Of a stretch of DNA of 64,000 nt, positions 40,201 through 51,197 are shown piece after piece. The number at the start of each line of letters is the position of its first letter. Within the stretch, counting starts at the first letter, position 1. Below the pieces are notes generated by a model, which saw only the letters and a list, made by a program, of their open reading frames with translations, was not told the DNA's origin and searched no databases. The DNA is from Macrostomum hystrix. Its lineage: Eukaryota; Platyhelminthes; Macrostomidae. The translations under genes were made by a program, and so were the position numbers. The DNA is taken from contig CATNEN010000001.1 of assembly GCA_950097015.1 (NCBI GenBank), positions 20,050,001-20,114,000 on the forward strand, in the 5' to 3' direction.

Positions 40201-43024
40201 GGGATTCTAATCATTGATAGCTAAGCTCTAGTTTCAAGAATTCGATGATATTCAGAGGGAACTAAAGTTAACTCACCTCCTGCAGTTTATCCTCGTTCAC
40301 ATCCATAGTGAGGCTCTTCACGTACAGCACCCTGACCTTGGACATGATGTCAGGGTCTGGCTCGTCCAGGGGATCGGCCCAGTCGACCCACACGTCAGAC
40401 GACCAGACTCTGGGATATTTCATGAGCTTCCGTCGGGCAGCGCTGGCCGAGCTGTGCTTGTCGAATTCTAGGAAACAGAAGCCACGATTTTTCTTCCTGG
40501 GATCGTCGGCCGAGCCGTAGACGATGACATCGACAACGCCGTCGAGGATACGAGAAAAATCGTCTTGCAGTTTAGTCCGATCCAGGGTCTTCGGTATGTT
40601 GCCAACGAATAGGCGCAGATTTGGCGTGGCAAGGTTTACCTGGGAAGGATGGGCGGCATTGTCTTACAAATACGGCTGATTTGGGAGGGATTAACAGGGA
40701 GATTTTGGAGAGATTAACAGGCTGATTGGGAGAGATTAACTGGCTGATTGGGAGAGATTAAAAGGCTGATTTGGGTGAGATTAACTGGCTGATTGGGAGA
40801 GATTAACAGGCTGATTTGGGAGAGATTAACAGGCTGATTGGGAGAGATTAACGGGCTGATTTGGGGAGGATTAAGAGGTTGATTTGGGGAAGATTGACAG
40901 GCTGATTTGGGAGAGATGAACTGGCTGATTGGGAGCGATTAACAGGCTGATTTGGGAGAGATTAACTGGCTGATTGGGAGAGATTAACAGGCTGATTGGG
41001 AGAGATTAACGGGCTGATTTGGGGAGGATTAAGAGGTTGATTTGGGGAAGATTGACAGGCTGATTTGGGAGAGATGAACTGGCTGATTAGGAGAGATTAA
41101 CAGGCTGATTTGGGAGAGATTAACTGGCTGATTTGGGAGAGATTAACTGGCTGATTTGGCAGAGATTAACAGGCTGATTGGGAGAGATTAACAGGCTGAT
41201 TTGGGAGAGATTAACAGGCTGATTGGGAGAGATTAACAGGCTGATTTGGGAGAGATTAACAGGCTGGTTGGGAGAGATTAACGGGCCGATTTGGGGAAGA
41301 TATACTGGGACACTTTGGGGGGGAATAAAGATGAGCCTATGGATCGATATATAAACCAGGTGACTGCAGAGGGACAAATAGGGGGATTTTTTAAGACAGG
41401 CAGAGTAGAATCAGTGATTAAACATACAGATACGAGCAATGAAACACGGGTGCCTACCTGCAACCTCCTCTGTGGTTTGATCTCGTACTCGTGAAATCTG
41501 TTAACAGCCTCGGCGGCATCCTGCCTGTTAGTGTAGCAGACAAAGCAGAAGCCGCGGCCCATGCCAGTGGGCGGGTCCACCATGACCCGGACATCGTGAA
41601 TTGGTCCAACCGGCCTGAACATCTGGTAGATCTGATCCTCGTACATATCCTTTGGCAGTTTGCCGACAAAAATCTCGCACTGGGAGGCGTCTTTCAGCTC
41701 GTCGGCATCGAGGGGTGGACCAAGGCGGCGTTGACCCACGGTTACCTGGGAGAATAAGAGGAAATGATTGAGGATTTGTCCGACTTATATGTGTGCGTGG
41801 GTGGATTGACAACATATTAAAAATGTGCGTGGGAGGATTGATATCCCATTTTCTGTGAGTGCGTGGGAGGATTGATATCTCATTTTCTGTGAGTGCGTGG
41901 GAGGATTGATATCCTATTTTCTGTGAGTGCGTGGGAGGATTGATATCCTATTTTCTGTGAGTACGTGGGAGGATTGATATCCCATTCGCTGCGAGTGCGT
42001 GGGAGGATTGATATCCCATTTTGTGTGAGTGCGTGGGAGGATTGATATCCCATTTTCTGTGAGTGCGTGGGAGGATTGATATCCCATTTTCTGTGAGTGC
42101 GTGGGAGGATTGATATCCCATTTTCTGTGAGTGCGTGGGAGGATTGATATCTCATTTTCTGTGAGTGCGTGGGAGGATTGATATCCCATTTTCTGAGTAC
42201 GTGGGAGGATTGATATCCCATTTTCTGTGAGTACGTGGGAGGATTGATATCCCATTTTGTGGGTGGTTGTGCGAGGCTTAGGGATTTGGAAGAATCCATC
42301 TTTTTGAGGACTTGATTGGCGTTACCATTCGGAAAGCCAGTGAGTTTGGGAATCAAGCAGACTAACAAAACTTTTGGGAACAAACCTCATGCGCAAATTT
42401 GATCTCAGCTAGCAGCTCCTTGAGGCTGGCCTCATCCGGTCCCGGCTTTGGCGTCACAGGCGGCACAGGTGCCAGACCTGGTCCTCCTCCAGAGGCAGCG
42501 GCGCCAGCAAAATTGCTGGAAGTCGCAGGGCCGACAGAAGCATTGCTGGAAGCTACAGAATAGTTTGAAGAGCCTCGCCGACCATCCGTGGCTCCGCCGT
42601 CTCCCTGCTGCTGTTGCTTTTTAATCTTGTGCTGCTTGACAAGGCCACACAGACAGGCCGATTTATTGCTTATATTAGCGTAGTCCTTGCCCAGCAGTTC
42701 GTCAACAACGCCTCGAAGAAATCCGGCTTCAAGATCCTTCACGGCTGCTACGGCCCTGTGGTCGAAGTCGTCCATGCTAAACGAAGCCGTCGGCGATATC
42801 ACCAGCTCGGCCAGCAGATTGGCCAGTTCAATCGCGATGTCGTGATTCTCTGTCAGTTGGCTGACAACAGACTCCTTCGTCTGATTGGCTGACTCAGCAG
42901 GTGCGGCATCATTGTCAAAGTTATTGTTTGGGTGAGCAGCAGTAGCCGGCTGTACCTCAGTATCGCTACTAGTCGGCCTGGCCGAATTGTTCTCGTCTGG
43001 CTCGCAGTTGCCTCCGCTAGACAT
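37280..43024 (-). CDS. SYNCRIP: hnRNP Q/R (SYNCRIP-like) RNA-binding protein, five exons, 717 aa
   Basis: Exons in coding order: 42386-43024, 41458-41745, 40277-40639, 38904-39224, 37280-37822. All boundaries are AG/GT and all junctions are phase 0. Residues about 55-140 match the N-terminal acidic (NURR) domain of hnRNP Q/R ([16 protein letters not shown] compare QNKSAFLCGVMK). RRM1 is at about 237-307 ([17 protein letters not shown]). RRM2 is at about 317-395 ([20 protein letters not shown], almost the vertebrate [11 protein letters not shown]). RRM3 spans exons 3-4 ([20 protein letters not shown]). The tail is rich in Pro/Gln/His and Gly-Arg ([10 protein letters not shown]) with two poly-Gln runs, and replaces the vertebrate RGG/Tyr-rich tail. 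The family binds mRNA in splicing, stability and translation. The start ATG at 43024 gives a full NURR domain. Every one of its four introns contains its own minisatellite. Confidence 0.94.
37858..38895 (+). repeat. 29-bp minisatellite in SYNCRIP intron 4 (GATCTACAGACACTAAAATC)
   Basis: About 36 copies, each with palindromes AGATCT and ATCTAGAT. It fills the intron 37823-38903 almost from splice site to splice site: about 35 bp are left at one end and fewer than 10 at the other. Confidence 0.97.
39265..40215 (+). repeat. 45-bp minisatellite in SYNCRIP intron 3 with higher-order repeats
   Basis: The unit contains TATAGATTTGGGGATTCTTA and CACAGTGGCAGAGCTTCT. A marked block (GGAATCTTATCTTCACAGTG plus the TTATATTTATAG unit) recurs at about 39370, 39550, 39835 and 40015. 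Because 45 is a multiple of 3, both strands have long repeat-driven open frames. Confidence 0.97.
40660..41285 (+). repeat. 22-23-bp minisatellite in SYNCRIP intron 2 (GATTAACAGGCTGATTTGGG)
   Basis: About 28 copies in intron 40640-41457. A block of about 180 bp ending GAGGTTGATTTGGGGAAG recurs near 40860 and 41020. Confidence 0.95.
41770..42258 (+). repeat. 34-bp minisatellite in SYNCRIP intron 1 (GGAGGATTGATATCCCATTT)
   Basis: About 14 copies, each also with TCTGTGAGTGCGTG. Fills most of intron 41746-42385. Confidence 0.96.
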
Positions 43025-43140
43025 ACTTCGCTCTGACTGCTTCTGCTGCTTAGCACTGGCTGCTTCTGCTGGGATTAGAGCAGCGCTTTAACTGCAATGC
43101 GATTTGGCGTTTGGAAATCCAATTCAACAGCTTGACCTGA

Positions 43141-43320
43141 TTCTGCGAAAAAGACCAGCTTAATTATGGTCATACACAAGTTATGACCAGCTTAATTATG
43201 GTCATACACAAGTTATGACCAGCTTAATTATGGTCATACACAAGTTATGACCAGCTTAATTATGGTCATACACAAGTTATGACCAGATTTATTATGGTCA
43301 TTCAGTAATGACTAGCTTGA
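43141..43320 (+). repeat. 32-bp repeat upstream of the SYNCRIP start (ACCAGCTTAATTATGGTCAT)
   Basis: Four to five good copies plus diverged copies to about 43400. Located in the 5' UTR or promoter region, about 120 bp before the start codon. Confidence 0.92.
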
Positions 43321-43644
43321 TGATGGTCATACATCAGTTATAACCTACATCATGATGGTCCCATGTAGTTTATTAACAATTTGGTCATCATAATAATGAT
43401 CAGGATAACTAACTAAATAGCAATTTGGTTAAGTAAATGACAAGCTGGTTTTCTAGCAGTAAATTGACCAGCTAGATCAACTAGATGAGGACACTGTATA
43501 AAGCAGTTTATGCACAGCAGCTCTGCTTAACGCACGATAAAAAATGTGAATCTTACAAGCGAAGCTTCCGACTGATCAGATCTTTATCTGCCAAAAATTG
43601 AAACAACGATTGAGAGCGAAAGCAGACTTTTATTATCCCAATGC

Positions 43645-43658
43645 AGACACTTCCAGAA
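43645..43658 (+). repeat. SINE target-site duplication, left copy
   Basis: AGACACTTCCAGAA, identical to 44044-44057. Confidence 0.92.
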
Positions 43659-44010
43659 GGGGGGTCGGTGGCAGAGCAGTTAACGCGTTTGCCTCTCGCA
43701 CCACGGTCCTTAAGTTCGATTCCAAGGCAAGGCCACATTTATTTGGGGCGCAGCCGCGGAGAGAAGGCTTGGGGGCTTGGCGTGCAATTTACGCCCTTGA
43801 GGGCCAACCTCCAAGGCACAGTAAGGTGTACACTGCCTGGCGATGAGAAAGTCAGGGCAGATGTACACACCTGTGTGAGCGTGTGCCTGCGTACAGTATC
43901 GTATGGTGTGTGCTCAGGACTCAGCGAAATAGGCCGAATTGCCTTCTCGCTGGCTGCGGTGCGGGTCGACTGTCACCAAATGATGTGCCATTGCCCGCAG
44001 CCCTCCTGCA

Positions 44011-44043
<33 letters not shown>
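43659..44043 (+). mobile_element. tRNA-derived SINE, full length, about 385 bp
   Basis: Starts with a tRNA-like head: A box around TGGCAGAGCAG (43669-43680) and B box GTTCGATTCC (43714-43723). An unrelated GC-rich body follows, then an (ATT)n tail at about 44011-44042. A perfect 14-bp direct repeat flanks it on both sides, as expected for a recent LINE-driven insertion. Open frames across it are incidental. It lies about 0.6 kb upstream of the SYNCRIP start. The body differs from the SINE fragment at 4.9-5.1 kb, so these are two families. Confidence 0.92.
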
Positions 44044-44057
44044 AGACACTTCCAGAA
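44044..44057 (+). repeat. SINE target-site duplication, right copy
   Basis: AGACACTTCCAGAA, directly after the (ATT)n tail. Confidence 0.92.
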
Positions 44058-46578
44058 CTTTCATTTGAACCCTTTACCAAATAACCGCAAAGTAAATTTT
44101 CGCTATAATTGGTTGCCTGTAGGCGGTAATTAAATCCATCTATTCAGAGCGAGTGTGTGAGCAGCTGTGGTTGCAGCAAAAAAATAAGAAGCAATCACCA
44201 TGAACTCATCCCACCTCCCACAATAGTACTTGTAATTTAATGATGATTTCTCTGGTCTAAACAAGAGGATTCGCTTATTAGGATTACCATATTAAGAAAT
44301 TAAGAAAATGGTCCATTTGCGTCTGTTTAAGAACACACAGATGTACAGATAGTTATGAAATAGTTAATAACACAACAAAAATGCACATTTGAACTATAAC
44401 GGTTAAAAATATTTTTTATGCAAGTATATAACTTTAATGGCTTTATTTCATTTCCAAAAGGCTCATTCACACTACAATCAAATGACTATTATTTGGTGTA
44501 CATTTGTCTACTGTTTATATCAATGGTCATAAAAATGTATGATCTAGTTTTTTACTTTGTTTAATTATAGAAAATTAAAATAACTTTGAAGATAAATTAT
44601 ATTAAGTTTTTTAATTTTTAAATATAATTTATTAAAATTTCTAGCTATTTATAAAAATAGGGCAGTATAATTTGACCTGAACTATAACAATTTCAGCTAA
44701 TTAAAAACTTAGGTAGGAGCTAGAAAGTATAATATTTTTATTAAGGAGAAAGATACAAAGAATAGTATTGCATGGTCAATGCTGGATTGCATTAAAATAA
44801 GGGATCTTTGTTTTCATGCTCTTGTCTAATTGAGTATCATGGGTCTAGTTTAGCTATATCTTATTAAGGCATGTTTGCAGGCTTTTGTTTTTTTGAAACT
44901 TATTCTGATAAGGCTTGACTAGGGGAGTTATAGGCTTATAGCTTCGCTTAGTAATTAGCTTTAGGCTAGGGGCCTACATTTATATGTAAGAAGGGCTTGT
45001 GTTTGTAACAAGGGCTTATCCAAGGGGACGGAGGATATGTCCCCATTGGAATTTGTCAATTTTTTCCTTAAAATTTCTTTTGAGTAAATGAACTATGGCA
45101 TCAAAGTCAGGGTGTTTAACCCCCTGAAACAAAATCTTGGTTATGCACCTGGTTTGAAGTACATACATGTGCAACACCCGGCCGACCCGGCCGAACCAGC
45201 CGGGTGAAACGAGGGCCAAGCAAGGTAAGTCGCAAAAACCAATCGACCAAGTGCAAAAAATCAGAGGGGGGACCAAGGGACAAAAAAGGAAGGCGTGAAG
45301 AAAAGGAAAGATGGGAGAGAAAAAGAGAGCAAATGAGAGCAAACTAAGTTGTAAATAGAGCAACAACTAAGTCGCATGGCCGGCTAAGATTTGGGAGGTT
45401 GCGCATGTATGTTTGAAGTACATAACTTTAATTTAGTTATGGACAATAGTAAGCTTGCTTTCAAGCCAAGTGACCTAGTGGCAGCCCATAGTTCAGATCA
45501 TGGCATTCTGTACACCAAACTAAAATATCCCATTTTTGTATACCAAGAACTACTCCTTGCATGCCAACTCCAAAAATTTCACTTCTAAGGTGTATACCAA
45601 TACACAAATTTTAAATTAAAAAAAGAAATAGAAAGAAGCCAATTAAAGAGCAAAAAATATATTGATTTCAATCCAGTCCAGTCAGAAAAGGGAGAGAGAG
45701 ACACAAATACGAGTAGAATGCAAGGCACACTAAAACACTGAGCTGGCGGCACGCACCTCCCATGGCAAATTGAGTATTAAGGGATGGCTTCTGCATTTTG
45801 ATGTACATAGCCTCTAAAATGCTTAGTTTGAAATCATTTTGTAGGTATCGATCAATTTAAACCTTTCAGAGGGCTCCCTATTGCAGCAGCTGTTACACAT
45901 GAGAAGATACTCGTGAATAGCAGAGTTTTTCATCCAATGCTCCCTCACTCTTGTGTACAGGAGGGGTTTAGTTTTTCCTATGTAGGAAATGCTCTAATCC
46001 TCAGAGCAATGAAATTTATACACAATACCTGTTGCGAGAGGACGAGGGGCATGAGATTTCAGTCTGCTGACAAACCTAGAAATTTTATCAGTGCGGAACA
46101 CAACATTCAGCTAAAGGTGAAAGTTTCTACAAAACAGTTTCTCAATTTTGTTTTAAAACTCAATAGAGCAAAGGCTAAAAATGGTAAAATTATCTGACCA
46201 GACCAGATTGAAATGCTCATTCAGAATTGTACAGTTTTATTCATCTAAATATATTTGGCTGCGTGTGACTCTCTACTAGTTGTTAAAGCCCTGAAGATGA
46301 CCTGTTAGGTTGAAATGCATATAATAAAGTTACATAAACGCCATTTAGAGATCGATTCTAATTTGGATTTTTGTTACATTTTTTTGCTAACACCCTTCCC
46401 AAATAACATTGATACCTATACATGTCTATATATGTAAATCAATACCAAATCATATTCATACAGATATCCATATATATCCAAATGCTCGTACCTAAACTTA
46501 TACCTATGCTATAGACCTATTCCTAAGCAATTTGTTCAAATTTGAAAATAAAAAACTCATTACAACAAAGCAAATATA
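44058..46578. other. Intergenic AT-rich sequence, possible old mobile-element remnants
   Basis: No gene is supported. 45000-45400 and 45880-46330 are less AT-rich. The latter carries a 94-codon open frame (45913-46197) and ends with CCTGAAGATGACCTGTTAGG ahead of AATAAAG, a layout reminiscent of retroelement 3' ends. I cannot assign a family. Confidence 0.35.
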
Positions 46579-46739
46579 CCTTTTCCACTCCAAGTCTGTC
46601 ACAAGTAACTTCAAATCTGCCATAGATAGCAGAAAGGCATACATTCAGCTCGCAAGCCGAGCGCCAACTTAAGAGTCTATGGTTAAAGCTCAGATCAATT
46701 CTGTCAAAAGTAACTTCAAATCTGTCCACTGAACAGATA
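46579..46739 (+). repeat. Left terminal inverted repeat (161 bp)
   Basis: Matches the reverse complement of 48092-48252 without gaps; I see 2 differences. A third imperfect copy of the internal motif (CAAGTAAGTTCAAATCTG) lies inside at about 46847-46864. Confidence 0.95.
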
Positions 46740-46928
46740 GGGAGTTGGAATCAAAGCAGTAAAGACTAGAAAACTTCTTTATAGACAGACCCAGATTTTA
46801 ACAGTGAAACTTATTTGTCTATGGCAATCTTACATATAAATTCTGTCACAAGTAAGTTCAAATCTGTCAGAGATATATATGTTGACAGCAACGCGAGTTC
46901 ACAACCATTTTTTCTTTCCTTACCCACC

Positions 46929-47984
46929 ATGCCCTATGCAAGAATATGCTTAATAGACAGGCAGCGCCTGGTTAACAGCTACAACACTGGACGGGACTGG
47001 AGGAGACTGGCCATTGACCTCGAAATCAAAAGGACCACTGCAAACTTGATCCTAAAGCGCTATCTAGAGGAAAACCGGACAGAATACAGAGCAAGAGGAG
47101 GGGCTAGACACGTGAAAGTAAGTGAACAGATGCTTCAAGCACTTCACCGGTATGTTGCTGAGAAGCCGACCATCACATTGAGTGAAATGCGAGAAAGGCT
47201 GACTGTTGAATTTCCCGACGCACCCGCTGTTTCTACTCAATGCCTGAGCAAGAAGCTAGACGGTACTCTGATAACCTTAAAGGACGTCAGGCATGTGCAC
47301 GCGGGCTGGAATGCGCCAGGCACCAAGGATGCGCGAGCGATGTACATGCAATGGATGATGAATGAGGGTCATCTTCAAGAGCATCTGATATACGTCGATG
47401 AATGTGGCTTTAACTTGTGGACTTCGCGGTCTAAAGGCTGGTCAGCTGCTGGCGATCGTGCTGTGCGAATCACCGATGGTCAGCGCGGTCCCAATGTCAC
47501 CGTCGTTCTCGCAGTGAGTCCGCAGCTTGGGTTGGTTCACTATGCATGCCACGTTGGTGGCTTCACAGAAGAACGCTTCACTGCATTCTGCTCGGAGGTG
47601 TCTGTACTTGTTGACGCACCATTCGTGATGGTGGCGGACAATGCGAGAGCCCACACCAACGTACCTCCGATGCAAAGGGAAGACCAAACCATACGTTTTC
47701 TACCCGTGTATTCTCTGTTTCTCAATGCGACTGAGATGGCCATCTCAGCACTGAAGGCCGCAGTAAAGAGACGACTGACAGAACCGGCAGTGGTTAGAGA
47801 GCTGGGTGATCGCGCCGCCGCAGCGCAGGCTGCGATGAAATTGCACAACTGGCGACTGAGGATTCTGATTCGCGAATTGCATGTCAGCATGCCTCATCTG
47901 ACACATGACCACTGCCTACGATGGCACCTGCACACATTGAGTTACGGACAGGCCTGCTTGGATCGTCGCGATATTTTTGTTTGA
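46929..47984 (+). CDS. Tc1/mariner-type transposase, 351 aa
   Basis: Cut-and-paste DDE transposase. I chose the ATG at 46929 because it sits in CCACCATGC; an in-frame ATG at 46815 would precede it inside the terminal region. Residues about 10-60 form a helix-turn-helix DNA-binding part (RLVNSYNTGRDWRRLA...RTTANLILKRY), with a second one up to about 125. Catalytic residues I assign: D157 (IYVDECGFNLW), D237 (VMVADNARAH) and E269 (LFLNATEMAISALK, where relatives often have NPIE). The D237-E269 spacing is 31 residues, shorter than the 34 of classic Tc1/mariner. The frame is unbroken and codon use resembles host exons. Confidence 0.95.
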   Translation: MPYARICLIDRQRLVNSYNTGRDWRRLAIDLEIKRTTANLILKRYLEENRTEYRARGGARHVKVSEQMLQALHRYVAEKPTITLSEMRERLTVEFPDAPAVSTQCLSKKLDGTLITLKDVRHVHAGWNAPGTKDARAMYMQWMMNEGHLQEHLIYVDECGFNLWTSRSKGWSAAGDRAVRITDGQRGPNVTVVLAVSPQLGLVHYACHVGGFTEERFTAFCSEVSVLVDAPFVMVADNARAHTNVPPMQREDQTIRFLPVYSLFLNATEMAISALKAAVKRRLTEPAVVRELGDRAAAAQAAMKLHNWRLRILIRELHVSMPHLTHDHCLRWHLHTLSYGQACLDRRDIFV

Positions 47985-48091
47985 AATATCTATGCAACTG
48001 ATTGACTGAATAGCAGACATGTTAGCATAGTGAATTACAGAATTTGTTGCTTTAATTTGAGAGCACTGTTCAAAATAAACCTTTGTTTCGT

Positions 48092-48252
48092 TATCTGTTC
48101 AGTGGACAGATTTGAAGTTACTTTTGACAGAATTGATCTGAGCTTTAACCATAGACTCTTAAGTTGGCGCTCGACTTGCGAGCTGAATGTATGCCTTTCT
48201 GCTATCTACGGCAGATTTGAAGTTACTTGTGACAGACTTGGAGTGGAAAAGG
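48092..48252 (-). repeat. Right terminal inverted repeat (161 bp)
   Basis: Inverted copy of 46579-46739, ending at the TA target site. Confidence 0.95.
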
Positions 48253-48254
48253 TA

Positions 48255-50900
48255 TATTAAAAAGACAAAGTACAAAAGAAAGAAACATGATCAGTATATA
48301 AAAATGTAGCAATATGTTTTACAATTTGTAAAAACATTAAAAGCAATAGTAGAAAAAACTAAATTTCAAATTTAAATGATACAGATAATGCAATCATGAA
48401 CACAAAATGTTGCATAATCCATGTTCTTTCACACCACCCACCACCACACACACATGCAACGCTATGCAGAGCCCCTACTATTACACACCAATTTTTCTAT
48501 TTGCATGCCACTACATGCCAAATTTGAAAACACATGCCAGAAAATTCTGGTGTGCACTACATGATCCAGACTATGAACCAAGTGTATGTCAATAGCTAAT
48601 AAAGACCCAAATGTATGTTAAACTAGTGTAACATATAGGCACCTTCTGGACTATGGGTGGCAGCCTCATTGCAAATAAATGAGTTGAGTTAAACATATTA
48701 CCACAATATATACATTATATAAATTGAAACAATTGCAACATTTTTTTAGTTGTAATCCTAATTTAATTATTTTCAAGCCTGCAATTAGAACTGGTTCAAG
48801 AGAAGAGGGAGACAGGTTTGAAACTTTTAAAATATATAAGAATCTAATTTAAGCAGAAAAATATAATAATTAATACTATATGATTGCTACAATTTATACT
48901 GTTCATACATTCCAATATGAATAAAATAATAATTACACTTGTAATTTAGTTTAGCTTTTATCATTATTATTGCCATCTTTAATTCATGCAAACTTCATTC
49001 ATGCAATTCATGCAAGTAGCAAATATTAGGAGGTAATAGGCAAATGCTATAATGTATAAGTCTAAGAGGACTAGCTAAGACAAAGGAAGCATTGCATAGA
49101 CATAGGACCAGGACACAGACTAATAGCATTAGGCCTAGGTCCATACTAAAGTAGAGGGATGCCAATGGCATTGCTGCAAAGCTTTAGCTGTTACGTTGCG
49201 AATAGTGAAGTCTACATTGCATGTGCTATGACTTATCGGCCCAATATGTGTTCTTTTCAGCTTATAGAGTGTAAGTGAAAGCAGACACACAGGACAGGCC
49301 TAACCATTATTTTTAGTATTACTTTATTTTGGGTTCTTTGTTTTGTGTGTACGAAAAAATATCGTTAATACAATTATGCTAACCAATAACTTCCTGTTAG
49401 CATTAAAAAAAGTTGGCAAACGTACAGAAAATTAAACAGTTCGTTCCTTCTTACGAAGTCCTTCAGTTTTTTCTAGGCCTTTTTAAAAGAACATTTTTTG
49501 AAAAGTCAAATCTGCTTTGTGTGGGTACTATGCGTTTAAACAAGTCTTGTCAAAATAAAACAATGATATTTTCAGTTAATGTCAAATGCAGATATTACAA
49601 GCATACAAAAACTATTAGCAACATATTAGTTTGATTTGCATGATACTACTATTTGTGGGGAATTTAAGAAGCACATAATCACGCACTTTTATTTGTGTGC
49701 ATTGAACTTCTGTTCTATTGATAGTGCTTAAGTAGCATCGGATAGTAGTAAGTAGTAACAGTAAGTAGTAACAGTATAATTAATTTTTGCCTGTTTTTTA
49801 CCGGAAAAATAGACTGATAGAAAACACGAACACATAAACAGACAGACACACAGAAATACGAATAGGAATGTGAAAGTGTACGCAAAAAATCACTATTCAG
49901 ACAAGTTTGCTTTGGTTTCGGGGAGAAAGCTGATGTTGCTATTTCGATTAGCAGATACTATTACCGACTACTTAAAGTGCATTACATCATTAAATTGTGC
50001 TTTTATTGGAAGCTGGATCCGATTGGAAAGTATACCTAATTGCAGTATTGTAGTTTTCATTACAGTTAAGGTTTGATGAAATTTCGAGGGCATTCGAAAG
50101 TTCCAAAAATACCTTTATTATAAAATGGCGCGCAAGTATTCTGAGCTTAGTGATATAAGAATGCGAAGAAAGAGTAAAACTAATTGCCAGGTTTTAGCCA
50201 GCCTCAAATGAAGCATAATTATTGTTGTTTTAGCGAAGGTAGATCACAATAAAATTTATAGAGAATTGCAGCTTTGGTGTGGGACAGAAAATGGCCTTAA
50301 CTAGATGCGTTCTCTACCGTTGAGTTGTCTTTGAATATATGCAATTATTGTGTCTGATATTCAGGCTCGGCATGGAAACACATAGACTCACCACACTAAT
50401 GTTGCATCGGTGAGGAGCAAATGAACGTAAAATGTAATAATCATACCGTGAGGGTCTTTATCATTAATGCAAAAGGAGAGGCTAATAATGATAATAAGGC
50501 AGACATTTAGATTTTTTATTAACTTTTTATTTCCTACGGTAAAATTAAAATTTTAACATCGAAGAGCTTGCAGAAATATGCAGAAAAAATATGTAGAAAT
50601 ATACATTTTTATTAAAGCTACAAAGAAAGCTACACATTGACGTACCGTAAAAATACTGTAATTTTAATTGCTTCGATATTATGAATAAATAGTTTGTAAC
50701 TACATAAATAAATTGCAGTTAAACTTAGGATAAATTTAAATCTAAATAATGATTACGAAATTATAATCAAAGCGTTAGCAATGCCGCGAAAGAAATCAGA
50801 AAAAGACTAATTTACTGACATGGTTGCTTTAAATAGGTGTCTAAATACATAATAAACACTAAGCATCGGATACTACTGAAACTCTACGACCGCGATAAGT
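48255..50900. other. Intergenic AT-rich sequence
   Basis: No exon, RNA gene or array recognised. Short open frames (for example 49413-49634, 49870-50076) have AT-driven composition and no motifs. Confidence 0.45.
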
Positions 50901-50904
50901 AGTA

Positions 50905-51055
50905 GGCAGCGCTTTTTCGACCGAAACTTTCCGTACTTAAGAGGTGCATTCCTAAGAAAGAAACTTTTAGAAATCATTTTTTGTGGCTTTATAATACTCG
51001 TAGTTTTTTAAATAACAACAAAAAAATTTTACGTTCGGTCAAATAAAGCGCTGCC
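50905..51055. repeat. Possible small fold-back element (about 150 bp)
   Basis: GGCAGCGCTTTTTCGACCGA at 50905 is repeated in imperfect inverse at 51032-51055 (GTTCGGTCAAATAAAGCGCT then GCC). May be a short MITE or a stem in the 3' flank of the GGCT-A gene. No clear target duplication. Confidence 0.4.
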
Positions 51056-51197
51056 AACAGGTAGTAAGCTCACATACACGAGAATATGACAATGCGAAAT
51101 TGATTGTAAGATGAAGATCCGAAAGCGAATTATCTCATGTATCAGAACTCCTCCTTCCGCGGAAAAAACGGACCAGGTCGAATTAGCACAATAGACT

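Larger units (their letters stand above)
46579..48252 (+). mobile_element. Tc1/mariner-superfamily DNA transposon, complete, 1674 bp
   Basis: The element starts CCTTTTCCACTCC and ends GGAGTGGAAAAGG, flanked by TA on both sides (46577-46578 and 48253-48254), the superfamily's target site. Terminal inverted repeats are 161 bp with about 2 mismatches, and one intact transposase frame lies between them. Each repeat holds two direct copies of a motif CAAGTAACTTCAAATCTG (one as CAAAAGTAACTTC), the IR/DR layout in which transposase binds twice per end. High repeat identity plus an open transposase suggests recent activity. Confidence 0.96.

Noticed and set aside
43662-43735. Functional tRNA gene
   Set aside because: A and B boxes are present, but the sequence continues into a SINE body and ATT tail and the cloverleaf is not well paired.
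43598-44084. Two overlapping protein-coding frames around 43.6-44.1 kb
   Set aside because: Both lie across a tRNA-derived SINE with target duplications; no protein family.
45913-46197. 94-codon frame as a gene
   Set aside because: No family match or splice context. Neighbouring sequence looks like an old retroelement tail, but not clearly enough to name one.
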